From Spirochaetaceae bacterium (lineage in GTDB: Bacteria > Spirochaetota > Spirochaetia > DSM-2461), in NCBI GenBank assembly GCA_016342385.1, contig JAEINM010000061.1, positions 1-13,575 on the forward strand: a stretch of 13,575 nt of DNA. The letters run 5' to 3'. The position numbers were made by a program, and so were the translations under genes. The notes beneath the pieces were generated by a model that did no database searches, was not told where the DNA came from, and was given only the letters and a program-made list of their open reading frames with translations. This document shows positions 6,888 through 13,575 of the stretch, one piece after another (the first letter of the stretch is position 1; each line of letters starts with the position of its first letter).

Positions 6888-7639
6888 TTCTCGAAGAGAC
6901 ATATACAAAATTTCATCACAGGGAATTTGTTGAACCTGACCCCCTTCAGTTTCTATACCCTTATTCAGATGTGAGAGATAGAGAAATTTCAGGAATTATC
7001 GCCTCCTGTCTTGCCCTTGGCAGAGTTGGCTCTATTATAAAGATTATAAATGAAGTATTAGAGAAACTCCCCTCTCCCTTTGAGAATCTCATGACACTTG
7101 ATCCTGTTGAAATTTCAGAGCTTTTCAGTGATTTCAAATACCGTTTTTACATAGGCAATGATCTGGTAGATCTTCTGCTGGCCATAAAAAAAATAATCAA
7201 ACAGTACGGATCCTTAAATAATTGTTTTCTCCATGGATACAGAGAATCACATGCATCAGTACTGCCGGCGTTATTATTTTTTGTCAATAGTTTATATGAT
7301 AATTCCCGGTTGAAAATGATTGCCGATCCCTCAAAATCCAGTGCCTGTAAGCGGTTGATGCTCTATCTGCGCTGGATGGTACGAAATGATGAAATTGATC
7401 CCGGTGGCTGGCAGGGTATTCCCAGGAGCAAGTTAATAATACCCCTGGATACTCATATGCGGAAAATCAGCAGAATGTTAAAATTGAGTACCCGGAATGA
7501 CGGGGGAATTAAGACAGCTTTGGAGATTACCAAATCCCTTCAAAAATATGACCCTCTGGATCCGATCCGATTTGATTTTTCACTCACCCGTCCGGGGATA
7601 CACCCGGACCTGAATTATGATGAATTTTCACAACAATGA
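6860..7639 (+). CDS. TIGR02757/DUF2400 family protein
   Basis: This 259-aa soluble protein belongs to a conserved family of unknown biochemical function found in spirochaetes, Bacteroidetes and some other bacteria. Landmarks I recognise are the early DPLQFLYPY segment with D40-R41-E42 (residues 27-42), RWMVRNDEIDPGGW (171-184), KLIIPLDTHM (191-200), the KTALEIT helix and DPLDPIRFDFSLTRPGI near the end. No catalytic function should be assigned from this. The ATG at 6860 lies inside perR in another frame, with a 28-nt overlap and only a weak GAAGA upstream, so the gene is almost certainly co-transcribed and coupled with perR. The C-terminus runs about a dozen residues past the usual RYDFAL..G ending. 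Its stop codon lies within the first copy of a 32-bp direct repeat, so the last residues may have been reshaped by arrival of that repeat. Confidence 0.85.
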   Translation: MRSKQNIKLILEETYTKFHHREFVEPDPLQFLYPYSDVRDREISGIIASCLALGRVGSIIKIINEVLEKLPSPFENLMTLDPVEISELFSDFKYRFYIGNDLVDLLLAIKKIIKQYGSLNNCFLHGYRESHASVLPALLFFVNSLYDNSRLKMIADPSKSSACKRLMLYLRWMVRNDEIDPGGWQGIPRSKLIIPLDTHMRKISRMLKLSTRNDGGIKTALEITKSLQKYDPLDPIRFDFSLTRPGIHPDLNYDEFSQQ

Positions 7640-7667
7640 GAGCAACGAAAATATCGGGATTAAATAT
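7636..7667 (+). repeat. 32-bp direct repeat, copy 1
   Basis: It begins ATGAGAGCAACG and ends GGATTAAATAT, identical over all 32 bases to the copy at 7766-7797, at a spacing of exactly 130 bp. Its second to fourth bases form the TGA stop of the DUF2400 gene. Its 3' half (7650-7665) can pair with 7696-7710. Confidence 0.95.
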
Positions 7668-7695
7668 TCTTCACGTCTACAGGTTAAATGATCAG

Positions 7696-7795
7696 ATTTA
7701 ACCCGAGATTGAGGCGCGACCATGTTCTAAGCGCGCAGAGTACGCTGTACTTGAGCACTTAGGTTATGAGAGCAACGAAAATATCGGGATTAAAT
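7696..7795 (+). repeat. ~100-bp imperfect palindrome with nested hairpins
   Basis: The outer arms 7696-7710 (ATTTAACCCGAGATT) and 7780-7795 (AATATCGGGATTAAAT) form 14 pairs with one bulge and one mismatch. Inside, CAT-GTT-CTAAG (7721-7731) faces CTTAG-GTT-ATG (7758-7768), closing on AGTAC-GCT-GTACT (7739-7751). The centre is much richer in GC than the surrounding DNA. The left arm has two competing partners: repeat copy 1 at 7650-7665, and GGTTAAAT at 7682-7689, which forms a perfect 8-bp stem with 7696-7703. There is no U-run, so it is not a classical terminator. It could be a REP/MITE-like element, a structured RNA, or a barrier between the convergent transcripts that meet here. Confidence 0.6.
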
Positions 7796-7797
7796 AT
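7766..7797 (+). repeat. 32-bp direct repeat, copy 2
   Basis: Perfect second copy of the 7636-7667 repeat. It doubles as the right arm of the palindrome and ends two bases before the stop codon of the zinc-ribbon gene on the opposite strand. Confidence 0.95.
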
Positions 7798-7799
7798 GA

Positions 7800-8063
7800 T
7801 TATTTAGTGGCGAGGAATTGAGAGATTTCAGTATCAAGAACATCCAGACAAGCTTCCAGCACATCCAATCTGTCCAGATTCTCATGATCTTCAATGATAT
7901 CTGTTTCTTCTGAGATCTTAAAATGATTCTCATCCAGATTCAGAGCACCACAGTAGGGGCAGAACTGAAAATCAATACTGAGAGGTTTATGGCAATGTTT
8001 ACAGTTTTTTTCCTCTTCCATACTTGTATTATAATCCTCTGTTTCATCTAATTCAAGAAACAT
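7800..8063 (-). CDS. Small zinc-ribbon protein
   Basis: An 87-aa acidic protein with a zinc ribbon, C21-x2-C24 and C35-x2-C38 (CKHCHKPLSIDFQFCPYCG). A helical C-terminal tail (~60-83) has leucine/valine spacing suggestive of a short coiled coil (LDRLDVLEACLDVLDTEI). There is no signal peptide or membrane segment, so it is probably cytoplasmic. Zinc ribbons of this size usually bind nucleic acid or a partner protein; which applies here is not visible. It lies 10 nt after the preceding helical gene and appears to be the last gene of the phoH operon. The ribosome site is weak. M15 is an alternative start that would still keep the ribbon. Confidence 0.75.
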   Translation of the reverse strand: MFLELDETEDYNTSMEEEKNCKHCHKPLSIDFQFCPYCGALNLDENHFKISEETDIIEDHENLDRLDVLEACLDVLDTEISQFLATK

Positions 8064-8073
8064 AATTTTTTTC

Positions 8074-8394
8074 TTACACTTTCATAATTTCTATAAGAAG
8101 TTCCAGACGTGAAAGCAGTTCCGGCGGAATATCTTTTTCTTTTAAATAGCCATCTGTAAGAGCCTGGGCTATGGGAAGTCCGGGATCGGAACCGGGTGTA
8201 AAACCGGTATTTTCCACATTAACAAAATACCACTCTCTAATAAGAGCCGCAAGAGTATTGGAGTCGATAGTTTTTTTCTTCCAGCTGGTAAATGATTTTG
8301 ATAATTTACTCAGACTCTTCTCCTGCCTGTTTTCCTGAGCAGCTATTTTGAGTTCTTCTATTTTCCCGAGTAACTCTTCACTATACTTTTCCAT
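8074..8394 (-). CDS. Uncharacterised helical protein in the phoH operon
   Basis: A 106-aa soluble protein that I do not recognise. The first ~40 residues are charged and helical (EELLGKIEELKIAAQENRQE). A central segment reads LAALIREWYFVNVENTGF, a Gly/Pro loop follows (FTPGSDPGLPIAQAL), and a leucine-rich helix closes it (PPELLSRLELLIEIMKV). There is no signal peptide and no cysteine. The start could be ATG 8394 or the adjacent GTG 8397. The gap from the phoH stop is only about 5-8 nt, so the two are almost certainly co-transcribed. The position between PhoH and a zinc-ribbon protein suggests a link to the same RNA-related process, but this is context only. Confidence 0.7.
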   Translation of the reverse strand: MEKYSEELLGKIEELKIAAQENRQEKSLSKLSKSFTSWKKKTIDSNTLAALIREWYFVNVENTGFTPGSDPGLPIAQALTDGYLKEKDIPPELLSRLELLIEIMKV

Positions 8395-8402
8395 CACCTA
8401 CA

Positions 8403-9719
8403 CTATAAAAGTTCTGTGGCCAGTTCGGCAAGCTTGCTTCTTTCAGATTTCCCTAAAGTTATATGTCCCGCCAGATCCTGCCCTTTAAAAGCCTCTACCA
8501 GATAGGTCAGTCCATTGGATTCCTCATCGAGATAGGGATTGTCTATCTGATAGGGATCACCTGTGAGGACCACTTTCGTTTCACTGCCGGCACGGCTGAC
8601 TATTGTTTTCACTTCGTGAGGCGACAGATTCTGTGCTTCATCTATAATAATAAACTGTTTGGGGAGAGTTCTTCCTCTTATATAGGTAAGAGCTTCCATC
8701 TCCATAAGCTTATTGTTTAAAAGATGATCTATACTCTTCAGATTCTGAGATTTTGAGGCCCCGATAATATATTCAAGATTATCGTATAAGGGCTGCATCC
8801 AATGAGACATTTTATCTTTTTTGGCTCCGGGAAGATAGCCGATATCTTTTCCCATGGGAATAATAGGCCGGCTGACCAGAACCCTTGTATAATGTTTATC
8901 CTCCATAACCATTTTTAACCCCGCGGCCAGTGCCAGTAGGGTTTTACCTGTACCGGCTTTCCCCACGAGTGTGACGCAGAGGATATCCGGATTGAGCAGG
9001 AGATCAAAGGCCATACGCTGCTTAACATTGAGTGGAGAAACTCCCATAATGGGTTCAATAGTAGACGAAATATGCATATGCTTGTTTATTGTTTTATCGT
9101 AACGACTCAGAAAAACCGTTTTACCAGATTCTTTTGTGGTATATTCCGTATATTCATTGGCAATAACATCATTCGTTGTGCAGTCGACTGAACCGTCGTT
9201 AACCAGTTTTGTTACAAAATCCTCCTCGGCATTCTGTTCTTTAAATCCCGCATAGAGAGTTTCAATGCTGACTTTGTGCTTTTCATAATCAACAGCATGA
9301 ACTCCCAGAGAGAGGGCTTTAATTCTGGCATTAATGTCCTTGGAGACAAAAAAGACCAACTTCCCTTCCAGTTGAAGATCATAGGCGCAGAGGATAATCT
9401 TGTTATCAGCTTTTGATGCCTTTAAATCTATATCCTTAATTTCAGAATGTGTCATCATCACTTTCAGAACAATCTCATCGGGAAGTTTCAGTCCATTCCT
9501 TAAATTTCCCGAATAGTGCTTATTGCTGTCATTTAAAAAACGAATAGCGTGCCTGGCACTACGGCCGCGGTCAGACTGCTCAACTTTCAGGTGATCCAGC
9601 TCTTCCAGAACCCAGAGGGGAATTATAACATCACACTCTTTGAAGGATAAAACAGCATCTGGCTTGTGTATAAGAACATTGGTATCGATTACAAAGGTTT
9701 TGCGTTCACTGGTTTTCAT
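8403..9719 (-). CDS. phoH: PIN-PhoH protein (PIN nuclease-like domain fused to PhoH ATPase)
   Basis: A 438-aa cytoplasmic protein with two domains. The N-terminal PIN domain (~7-150) shows its acidic residues at D12 (VIDTNVLIH), E39/E40 (WVLEELD), D105 (KADNKI) and D128 (SKDINARIK), consistent with an intact metal-dependent ribonuclease site. The C-terminal PhoH domain (~225-438) has Walker A at 253-260 (GKAGTGKT), Walker B at 357-361 (IIIDEAQN) and the family motif TGDPYQID at 386-393. PIN-PhoH proteins of other bacteria have RNA unwinding and cleavage activity; that is family knowledge, not shown here. The length is normal for the PhoH2/YlaK type. The ATG at 9719 has a GGAGGA site 6 nt upstream, and a promoter is visible further up. 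Two small genes follow closely and probably form one transcript with it. The name phoH is by homology and does not imply phosphate control. Confidence 0.93.
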   Translation of the reverse strand: MKTSERKTFVIDTNVLIHKPDAVLSFKECDVIIPLWVLEELDHLKVEQSDRGRSARHAIRFLNDSNKHYSGNLRNGLKLPDEIVLKVMMTHSEIKDIDLKASKADNKIILCAYDLQLEGKLVFFVSKDINARIKALSLGVHAVDYEKHKVSIETLYAGFKEQNAEEDFVTKLVNDGSVDCTTNDVIANEYTEYTTKESGKTVFLSRYDKTINKHMHISSTIEPIMGVSPLNVKQRMAFDLLLNPDILCVTLVGKAGTGKTLLALAAGLKMVMEDKHYTRVLVSRPIIPMGKDIGYLPGAKKDKMSHWMQPLYDNLEYIIGASKSQNLKSIDHLLNNKLMEMEALTYIRGRTLPKQFIIIDEAQNLSPHEVKTIVSRAGSETKVVLTGDPYQIDNPYLDEESNGLTYLVEAFKGQDLAGHITLGKSERSKLAELATELL

Positions 9720-9746
9720 AGAAAATCCTCCATCGGTATACAGTTA

Positions 9747-9776
9747 ATTATAAGCGGAGAGAAGAGAGAAAGTAAA
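9747..9776 (-). promoter_or_regulatory. Probable promoter of the phoH operon
   Basis: On the minus strand TTTACT (9776-9771), an 18-nt pyrimidine-rich spacer and a perfect TATAAT (9752-9747). It lies 28 nt upstream of the phoH ATG, with a GGAGGA ribosome site between. Confidence 0.55.
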
Positions 9777-9824
9777 GTCATAGCTTTTTTTCCTCGAGCA
9801 TTACAAGGGAATTTCTTTAACTTC

Positions 9825-9853
9825 TTGCATGGGAAAATGTTTCGTGATAATAT
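9825..9853 (+). promoter_or_regulatory. Probable promoter of the AAA_14/DUF4143 gene
   Basis: TTGCAT (9825-9830), a 17-nt spacer and TAATAT (9848-9853). A short imperfect inverted repeat follows at 9862-9877 (TTCGGAC-ATA-GTCGAA, one bulged G) and could be an operator or a leader hairpin. The leader before the TTG start would be ~65 nt. Confidence 0.45.
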
Positions 9854-9910
9854 AACAAATATTCGGACATAGTCGAACCTTTTAGGATAATCAGCAATTG
9901 TTTCGTTTAT

Positions 9911-9916
9911 AGGAGA
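9911..9916 (+). promoter_or_regulatory. Ribosome binding site supporting a TTG start
   Basis: AGGAGA lies 8 nt upstream of TTG at 9925. This supports the rare TTG as the true start of the ATPase gene rather than a later ATG. Confidence 0.65.
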
Positions 9917-9924
9917 ATATAAAA

Positions 9925-11133
9925 TTGAATGAGATTAACAGGAGTTCTTATATAGATCAGATATCTCCATTTTTAAACAAACCGCTGATAAAAATTTTGA
10001 CAGGAATGCGTCGAGTCGGTAAAAGCAGTATCGTCAAACTCCTTATAACCCATCTAAGAGAACAGGGAATCCCGGAAAAAGCTATACTCTATATTAACAA
10101 GGAATCTCTGGTCTGGGATTTTATCAGGGATTATGCCGACCTGAATAAATATGTAATAGAAACCTTTAAGGGGATAAAAGGAGAAAAATTTCTTTTTATC
10201 GATGAAGTCCAGGAGATTTATCAATGGGAAAAAGCTGTTAATTCTTTTCTTACAGATAATATTGCCGATTTGACCATAACCGGTTCAAATGCAGGACTCC
10301 TGGCATCGGAATTGGCCAGTCTTCTCTCAGGCCGATATATAGATTTTTCCATACATCCTTTAAGTTTCAAAGAGTTCCTTCTTTTCCGTGGAAAAAAATC
10401 GGGTAATGAACGTGATGAATTCCGACTCTATCTCCGCTACGGCGGTATGCCTGGAATCCATAATCTATCACTCCGGGACGATATGATTTTCCCTTACCTA
10501 AATGCACTTTACAGCAGTATTGTTCTCAAAGATGTTGTCAGCCGAAATCAGATTCGCGATCCTGCTCTTCTTGATCTCATTATCCGCTTTGTCTTCGATA
10601 ATTGCGGCAACATCACAACAGCTAAACGCATTACCGATTACCTGAAAAATCAGAGAATCACTGTCAGTGTGGACAAAGTTATAAAATATATAGCGTATCT
10701 GGAAGAGGCATTCCTCCTTCACCGAGTTCGGCGCTATGATATAAAAGGTCTCCGACACCTGGAACTCTATGAAAAATATTACGTGGGAGATATCGGTCTT
10801 CGTCATGGTTTTTTAGGGTACAGAGACGGAGATATCAGCGGGCTTCTTGAAAATCTCATTTACCTTGAACTGAAACAGAGAGGATTTAAAGTCTCCATAG
10901 GGAAAATAGATAATCTGGAGGTAGATTTCATTGCTGAGACGCAGCAGGAAAAACTATACATACAGGTAACACTGGAATTATCAGAAGAAAAAACCATAGA
11001 AAGAGAATTTTCTATACTTGAAAGAATCCCTGACAATCATGAAAAAATTGTTCTGAGTATGGATGAATTTCAAAAAATACAGCGGCGGGGGATAAAACAT
11101 AAGTCAATTATTGATTTCCTGCTGGAGCTATAA
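9925..11133 (+). CDS. AAA_14 / DUF4143 family ATP-binding protein
   Basis: A 402-aa protein of the widespread bacterial and archaeal group with an AAA_14 ATPase followed by DUF4143. Walker A is G27-MRRV-GKS34, Walker B is FLFIDEVQE (89-97), and the signature TGSNAGLLASELASLLSGRY (119-138) leads into HPLSFKEFLLFRG. The C-terminal region (~300-402) resembles a PD-(D/E)xK nuclease fold: LENLIYLEL, EVDFIA (332-337) and YIQVT (345-349). The expected catalytic Lys after Glu is replaced, Q-V-T instead of E-V-K, so nuclease activity is doubtful. I recall many family members with the same YIQV form. Function is unknown in general; such genes are often solitary and patchily distributed. It starts with TTG, has its own promoter and diverges from phoH. 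Confidence 0.9.
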   Translation: MNEINRSSYIDQISPFLNKPLIKILTGMRRVGKSSIVKLLITHLREQGIPEKAILYINKESLVWDFIRDYADLNKYVIETFKGIKGEKFLFIDEVQEIYQWEKAVNSFLTDNIADLTITGSNAGLLASELASLLSGRYIDFSIHPLSFKEFLLFRGKKSGNERDEFRLYLRYGGMPGIHNLSLRDDMIFPYLNALYSSIVLKDVVSRNQIRDPALLDLIIRFVFDNCGNITTAKRITDYLKNQRITVSVDKVIKYIAYLEEAFLLHRVRRYDIKGLRHLELYEKYYVGDIGLRHGFLGYRDGDISGLLENLIYLELKQRGFKVSIGKIDNLEVDFIAETQQEKLYIQVTLELSEEKTIEREFSILERIPDNHEKIVLSMDEFQKIQRRGIKHKSIIDFLLEL

Positions 11134-11150
11134 TAAACAGAGAATAGCTC
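11125..11150. other. Short inverted repeat spanning the end of the ATPase gene
   Basis: GAGCTAT (11125-11131) and ATAGCTC (11144-11150) form a perfect 7-bp stem with a 12-nt loop, between two convergent genes. No T-run follows on either strand, so it is at best a weak terminator or an RNA 3'-end protector. Confidence 0.35.
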
Positions 11151-11170
11151 ACTCTATAGGCTGACATACC

Positions 11171-12250
11171 TTAAGAAACCCGGATAAGTTTGATTTTCGG
11201 GCTGCAGTTGGTCTCGATTCTGTTGCGCCCGCTCTCTTTGGCTTTATAGAGGAGAACATCGGCTTCTTTCAGCAGAAGATCTACATGAGCCTTATCGCCC
11301 TTCAACTCCGCCATAATGGCACCGCCACTGAAAGTGGGACGAATATGGTGAGAATAGGAGAAATAGTAAAATTCACTTTTAATCCTCTCCAGGACGTTCA
11401 TTGAGCTTTCCAGGTCGGTATGGGGGAAAAGAAGCACAAATTCTTCTCCACCGTAACGGCAGAGAATATCGAGCTGACGGCTGTTTCTTTTAATTATGAC
11501 CGAAAAGGCCTTTAAAACTTCATCACCGAAATCGTGACCATAAGTATCATTGATATTTTTAAAATGATCGATATCCAGAAGAGCCATTGTACAGGTGAGT
11601 CCGATTCTGTTTGAGCGCTCAATCTCCTTATGTAATTCATGAAGGAAACTTCTCCTGTTCAGCAATCCTGTCAGAGGATCTTCACTGGCCATTTTCTTCA
11701 GATGATTCTCTTTATTGATTCTGTCGGTCTGGTCCTCAACAAAGATGACATAGTGCTTTTCACTATGGCATTCAATGGCTTTAATCTGAATTTCAGCCTG
11801 AAAATGGGACCCCATATCATTGTAGAAGACCACATTGGATTTTTTGCCTGTTTTAAGATCACAATCGATATTTCTGAAAATTGTTTTCCCCAGAATATTC
11901 GCTCTCTCTTCATAGAACCACGACTGGGCTTTAATATTCAGATCCCTTATAACCCCTCGTGACGTAGTCAGAAATATGCCCTGAGAAGACATATTGGAAA
12001 TTTTTTCGTAGATCTGATTGTTTTCCTTATATAGTAGTTCTGTCTTTTTAACTGAACGGAGACTGATTAGGAGATTGATTATTGTAAAAAGAAGAAACAG
12101 AAAAAATAGAAAAATCAGATTGTTTAAAAGTTGCTTTTTATCGGGGAAATTATAAAAGACATAGAAACCCACAAGAGTCAGAAAGAGAGTTATCCAGGCT
12201 GTGGATAATTTAAAAACTGTTTCTTTTTTAATGGTTACGGAGTTCTTCAT
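11171..12250 (-). CDS. Membrane PAS-GGDEF diguanylate cyclase
   Basis: Makes the second messenger c-di-GMP from two GTP at the inner membrane. Two hydrophobic helices (~17-34 and ~42-63) anchor the protein and are joined by a very short loop, so there is almost no periplasmic sensor. A short linker leads to a PAS-like domain (~85-175, SQGIFLTTSRGVIRDLN). The GGDEF domain (~185-347) has DPLTGLLNRRSF, metal-binding LLDIDHF with D226, GHDFGDEVL and the active-site GGEEF at 267-271. An inhibitory I-site RxxD (R258-Q-L-D261) lies five residues before GGEEF, so product feedback is expected. No EAL or HD-GYP domain is fused. The signal sensed is unknown. In flagellated bacteria c-di-GMP commonly tunes motility and attachment, which would suit this genome, but nothing links this gene directly to the flagellar operon. 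The start at ATG 12250 has no clear ribosome site. Confidence 0.93.
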   Translation of the reverse strand: MKNSVTIKKETVFKLSTAWITLFLTLVGFYVFYNFPDKKQLLNNLIFLFFLFLLFTIINLLISLRSVKKTELLYKENNQIYEKISNMSSQGIFLTTSRGVIRDLNIKAQSWFYEERANILGKTIFRNIDCDLKTGKKSNVVFYNDMGSHFQAEIQIKAIECHSEKHYVIFVEDQTDRINKENHLKKMASEDPLTGLLNRRSFLHELHKEIERSNRIGLTCTMALLDIDHFKNINDTYGHDFGDEVLKAFSVIIKRNSRQLDILCRYGGEEFVLLFPHTDLESSMNVLERIKSEFYYFSYSHHIRPTFSGGAIMAELKGDKAHVDLLLKEADVLLYKAKESGRNRIETNCSPKIKLIRVS

Positions 12251-12267
12251 CTATTTAGGATTTTCGG

Positions 12268-12273
12268 TATAAT
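12268..12273 (+). promoter_or_regulatory. Possible -10 box for modF
   Basis: A perfect TATAAT lies in the 60-bp gap between two divergent genes, 37 nt before the modF ATG. No convincing -35 is seen at 16-18 nt upstream, so this is tentative. An AAGGAA ribosome site at 12295-12300 precedes the ATG by 10 nt. Confidence 0.3.
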
Positions 12274-12310
12274 AAAAAAGGATCTTAGTAAAAAAAGGAA
12301 AACTCTTTCA

Positions 12311-13575
12311 ATGGTCACCATTAATCTGAAAAATAAAACTCTGGAAAAAAGAGGGATAATATTCCTTGAAAATATATCTTTGACAATAAAAGAAAATGAA
12401 AACTGGGTTTTTCTGGGAGCTAATGGATCGGGAAAAACTGTTCTGGGACGGTTGATTTCAGAGGAAACAGAAAAAAGCTGTGGCTATGTCTCTTTTGAAA
12501 GGGAAAAGGAAATTCTCGATGAGGAAAGGGAAAATGATGAGACAGATATTCTCAATTATCCCGATCCCGGACGATCAGTGTCCCAATTTATTCTGCAGGC
12601 GAAAGATGACCGTTCTCTGCTGAAACAGCTGGCAGAGAACTTTCACTTTATAGAACTTCTGGATAGAGGATTGAAATATCTGTCGTCCGGTGAAATGAGA
12701 AAAGTTATCATTGCCGAATCTCTGATGCGCCATCCCCGGGTTCTCATTTTAGATGAACCCTATGACGGATTGGATATTCAGTCCCGAAAGGATCTCAGCC
12801 AGCTTATTAAAAAGCTGATTGACCGGGGAATACAGATTATTCTACTACTCAACCGCTTTAGTGAAATCCCTTTATTTTTCAGCCATCTCGGCTATATGCA
12901 GAATAAGAAGTTAATACTGAAAGGACCGGCTGGTGAGATCCTACAGTCCGAAGAACTGGATCGTCTGCACTATTTTCATCAGAAGCTGCCCGAATCTCTC
13001 CCTTCACCCATAGAGGTCAATGATAAACTTTACGACGGGGAAATCCTGGTGAAAATGAATAAAGTCTCGGTGTCCTATGGAGATAAAGTCGTTCTGAATA
13101 ATCTTGACTGGCAGCTTAAACGGGGAGAACACTGGAAAATCACAGGCCCCAATGGTGTGGGGAAAAGCACCATGCTGAGCCTTATCTGCGGTGATAATCC
13201 CAAAGGATATGCCAACGATCTCACTTTATTCGGGATGAAGAGAGGAAGTGGAGAGACTATATGGGATATAAAAAAACATATCGGTTATGTTTCTTCTTCC
13301 TTTCAGACATCATACAGGGTCAAAACCTCTGTCCTGCTGACAGTCATCTCCGGTTTCTACGATTCAATCGGAGTGTACTGCCAATACAGCGGTATGGAGG
13401 AAAAAGCCGCATTAGACTGGCTGAAACTTATCAGACTGGATCATAAAGCGAAAAAACCCTTTCAGAGCCTCTCTTTCGGAGAACAGAGAATGGTTCTTAT
13501 TGTCAGGGCCATGATAAAACACCCGCCCCTTCTTATTCTCGATGAACCGTGTCAGGGACTCGATGAGATTAACCG
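12311..13575 (+). CDS. modF: Tandem ABC ATPase ModF (PhrA), 3' end missing (window edge)
   Basis: I translated 421 complete codons from ATG 12311. The protein has two ABC ATPase domains and no membrane segments. Domain 1 has Walker A GANGSGKT (36-43), signature YLSSGE (123-128) and Walker B VLILDEP (144-150). Domain 2 has Walker A GPNGVGKS (279-286), signature SLSFGEQ (386-392) and Walker B LLILDEP (407-413). Strings such as LLDRGLKYLSSGEMRK, LLNRFSEIP, NDLTLFGMKRGSGETIWDIK and KHIGYVSSSFQTSYRV closely match E. coli ModF as I remember it. The H-loop of domain 1 is Asn (LLNRF), as I recall in ModF too. ModF is associated with the molybdate regulon, but its exact job is not settled. In E. coli it lies beside modE; here its neighbour is a diguanylate cyclase on the other strand, and no other molybdate gene is visible. 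About 70 residues are likely missing. Confidence 0.9.
   Translation, partial: MVTINLKNKTLEKRGIIFLENISLTIKENENWVFLGANGSGKTVLGRLISEETEKSCGYVSFEREKEILDEERENDETDILNYPDPGRSVSQFILQAKDDRSLLKQLAENFHFIELLDRGLKYLSSGEMRKVIIAESLMRHPRVLILDEPYDGLDIQSRKDLSQLIKKLIDRGIQIILLLNRFSEIPLFFSHLGYMQNKKLILKGPAGEILQSEELDRLHYFHQKLPESLPSPIEVNDKLYDGEILVKMNKVSVSYGDKVVLNNLDWQLKRGEHWKITGPNGVGKSTMLSLICGDNPKGYANDLTLFGMKRGSGETIWDIKKHIGYVSSSFQTSYRVKTSVLLTVISGFYDSIGVYCQYSGMEEKAALDWLKLIRLDHKAKKPFQSLSFGEQRMVLIVRAMIKHPPLLILDEPCQGLDEIN

Noticed and set aside
7682..7768. Integron attC site
   Set aside because: GTTAAAT (7683-7689) and ATTTAAC (7696-7702) fit the core-site consensus but are in the wrong order for a single attC, the second would-be core site (GTTATGA) is poor, and no integrase is present.
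7668..7820. Short plus-strand open stretch (KRAEYAVLEHLGYESNENIG and onward) through the repeat island
   Set aside because: It follows a TAA, has no start codon or ribosome site, and runs through a palindrome, so it is better explained as chance reading of a repeat.
11125..11150. Intrinsic terminator between the ATPase and cyclase genes
   Set aside because: The stem is AT-containing with a 12-nt loop and no T-run on either strand. It is listed only as an inverted repeat.
13261..13446. Plus-strand ORF of 61 aa
   Set aside because: It lies wholly inside the second ABC domain of modF in another frame.

Overview
The window looks like chromosomal DNA from a flagellated spirochaete, probably a free-living Spirochaeta-type lineage; this assignment is an inference. 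The reasons are the order fliS - small helical gene - polA - coaE (as I recall, Borrelia burgdorferi has a similar run, which should be checked), a CoaE P-loop ending in GKN, a TIGR02757/DUF2400 protein and a PIN-PhoH protein. Composition is moderately AT-rich. No rRNA, tRNA, CRISPR array, phage gene or transposase gene was seen.

Positions 1-4006, minus strand: a compact operon reading from high to low coordinates. A strong sigma-28-type (FliA) promoter lies upstream of fliS. After fliS comes a small helical gene that resembles a FlgN/FliT-type chaperone but carries a frameshift, then polA and coaE (cut by the window edge). fliS/small gene and small gene/polA are joined by ATGA start-stop overlaps. 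The ribosome site of coaE overlaps the polA stop codon. DNA polymerase I and the last step of CoA synthesis therefore appear to sit behind a late-flagellar promoter.

Positions 4034-6319, minus strand: a secreted protein with a beta-propeller-like front half and a NodB (polysaccharide deacetylase) fold at the back. Most catalytic and metal-binding positions of that fold are replaced, so it looks like a pseudoenzyme.

Positions 6417-7639, plus strand: a Fur-family regulator with the full PerR ligand set, behind a near-consensus sigma-70 promoter that has a Per-box-like palindrome immediately downstream of the -10. The next gene, DUF2400/TIGR02757, overlaps it and is co-transcribed.

Positions 7636-7797: an unexplained structured repeat island. 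Two perfect 32-bp direct repeats lie 130 bp apart and flank and overlap a long imperfect palindrome. The first copy supplies the stop codon of the DUF2400 gene.

Positions 7800-9776, minus strand: a likely three-gene operon of PIN-PhoH ATPase, a 106-aa helical protein and an 87-aa zinc-ribbon protein.

Positions 9825-11133, plus strand: a stand-alone AAA_14/DUF4143 ATPase with a TTG start. Positions 11171-12250, minus strand: a membrane-bound PAS-GGDEF diguanylate cyclase. Positions 12311-13575, plus strand: a tandem ABC ATPase closely resembling ModF/PhrA, cut by the window end.

Intergenic stretches are otherwise short. None over 300 bases lacks a gene.
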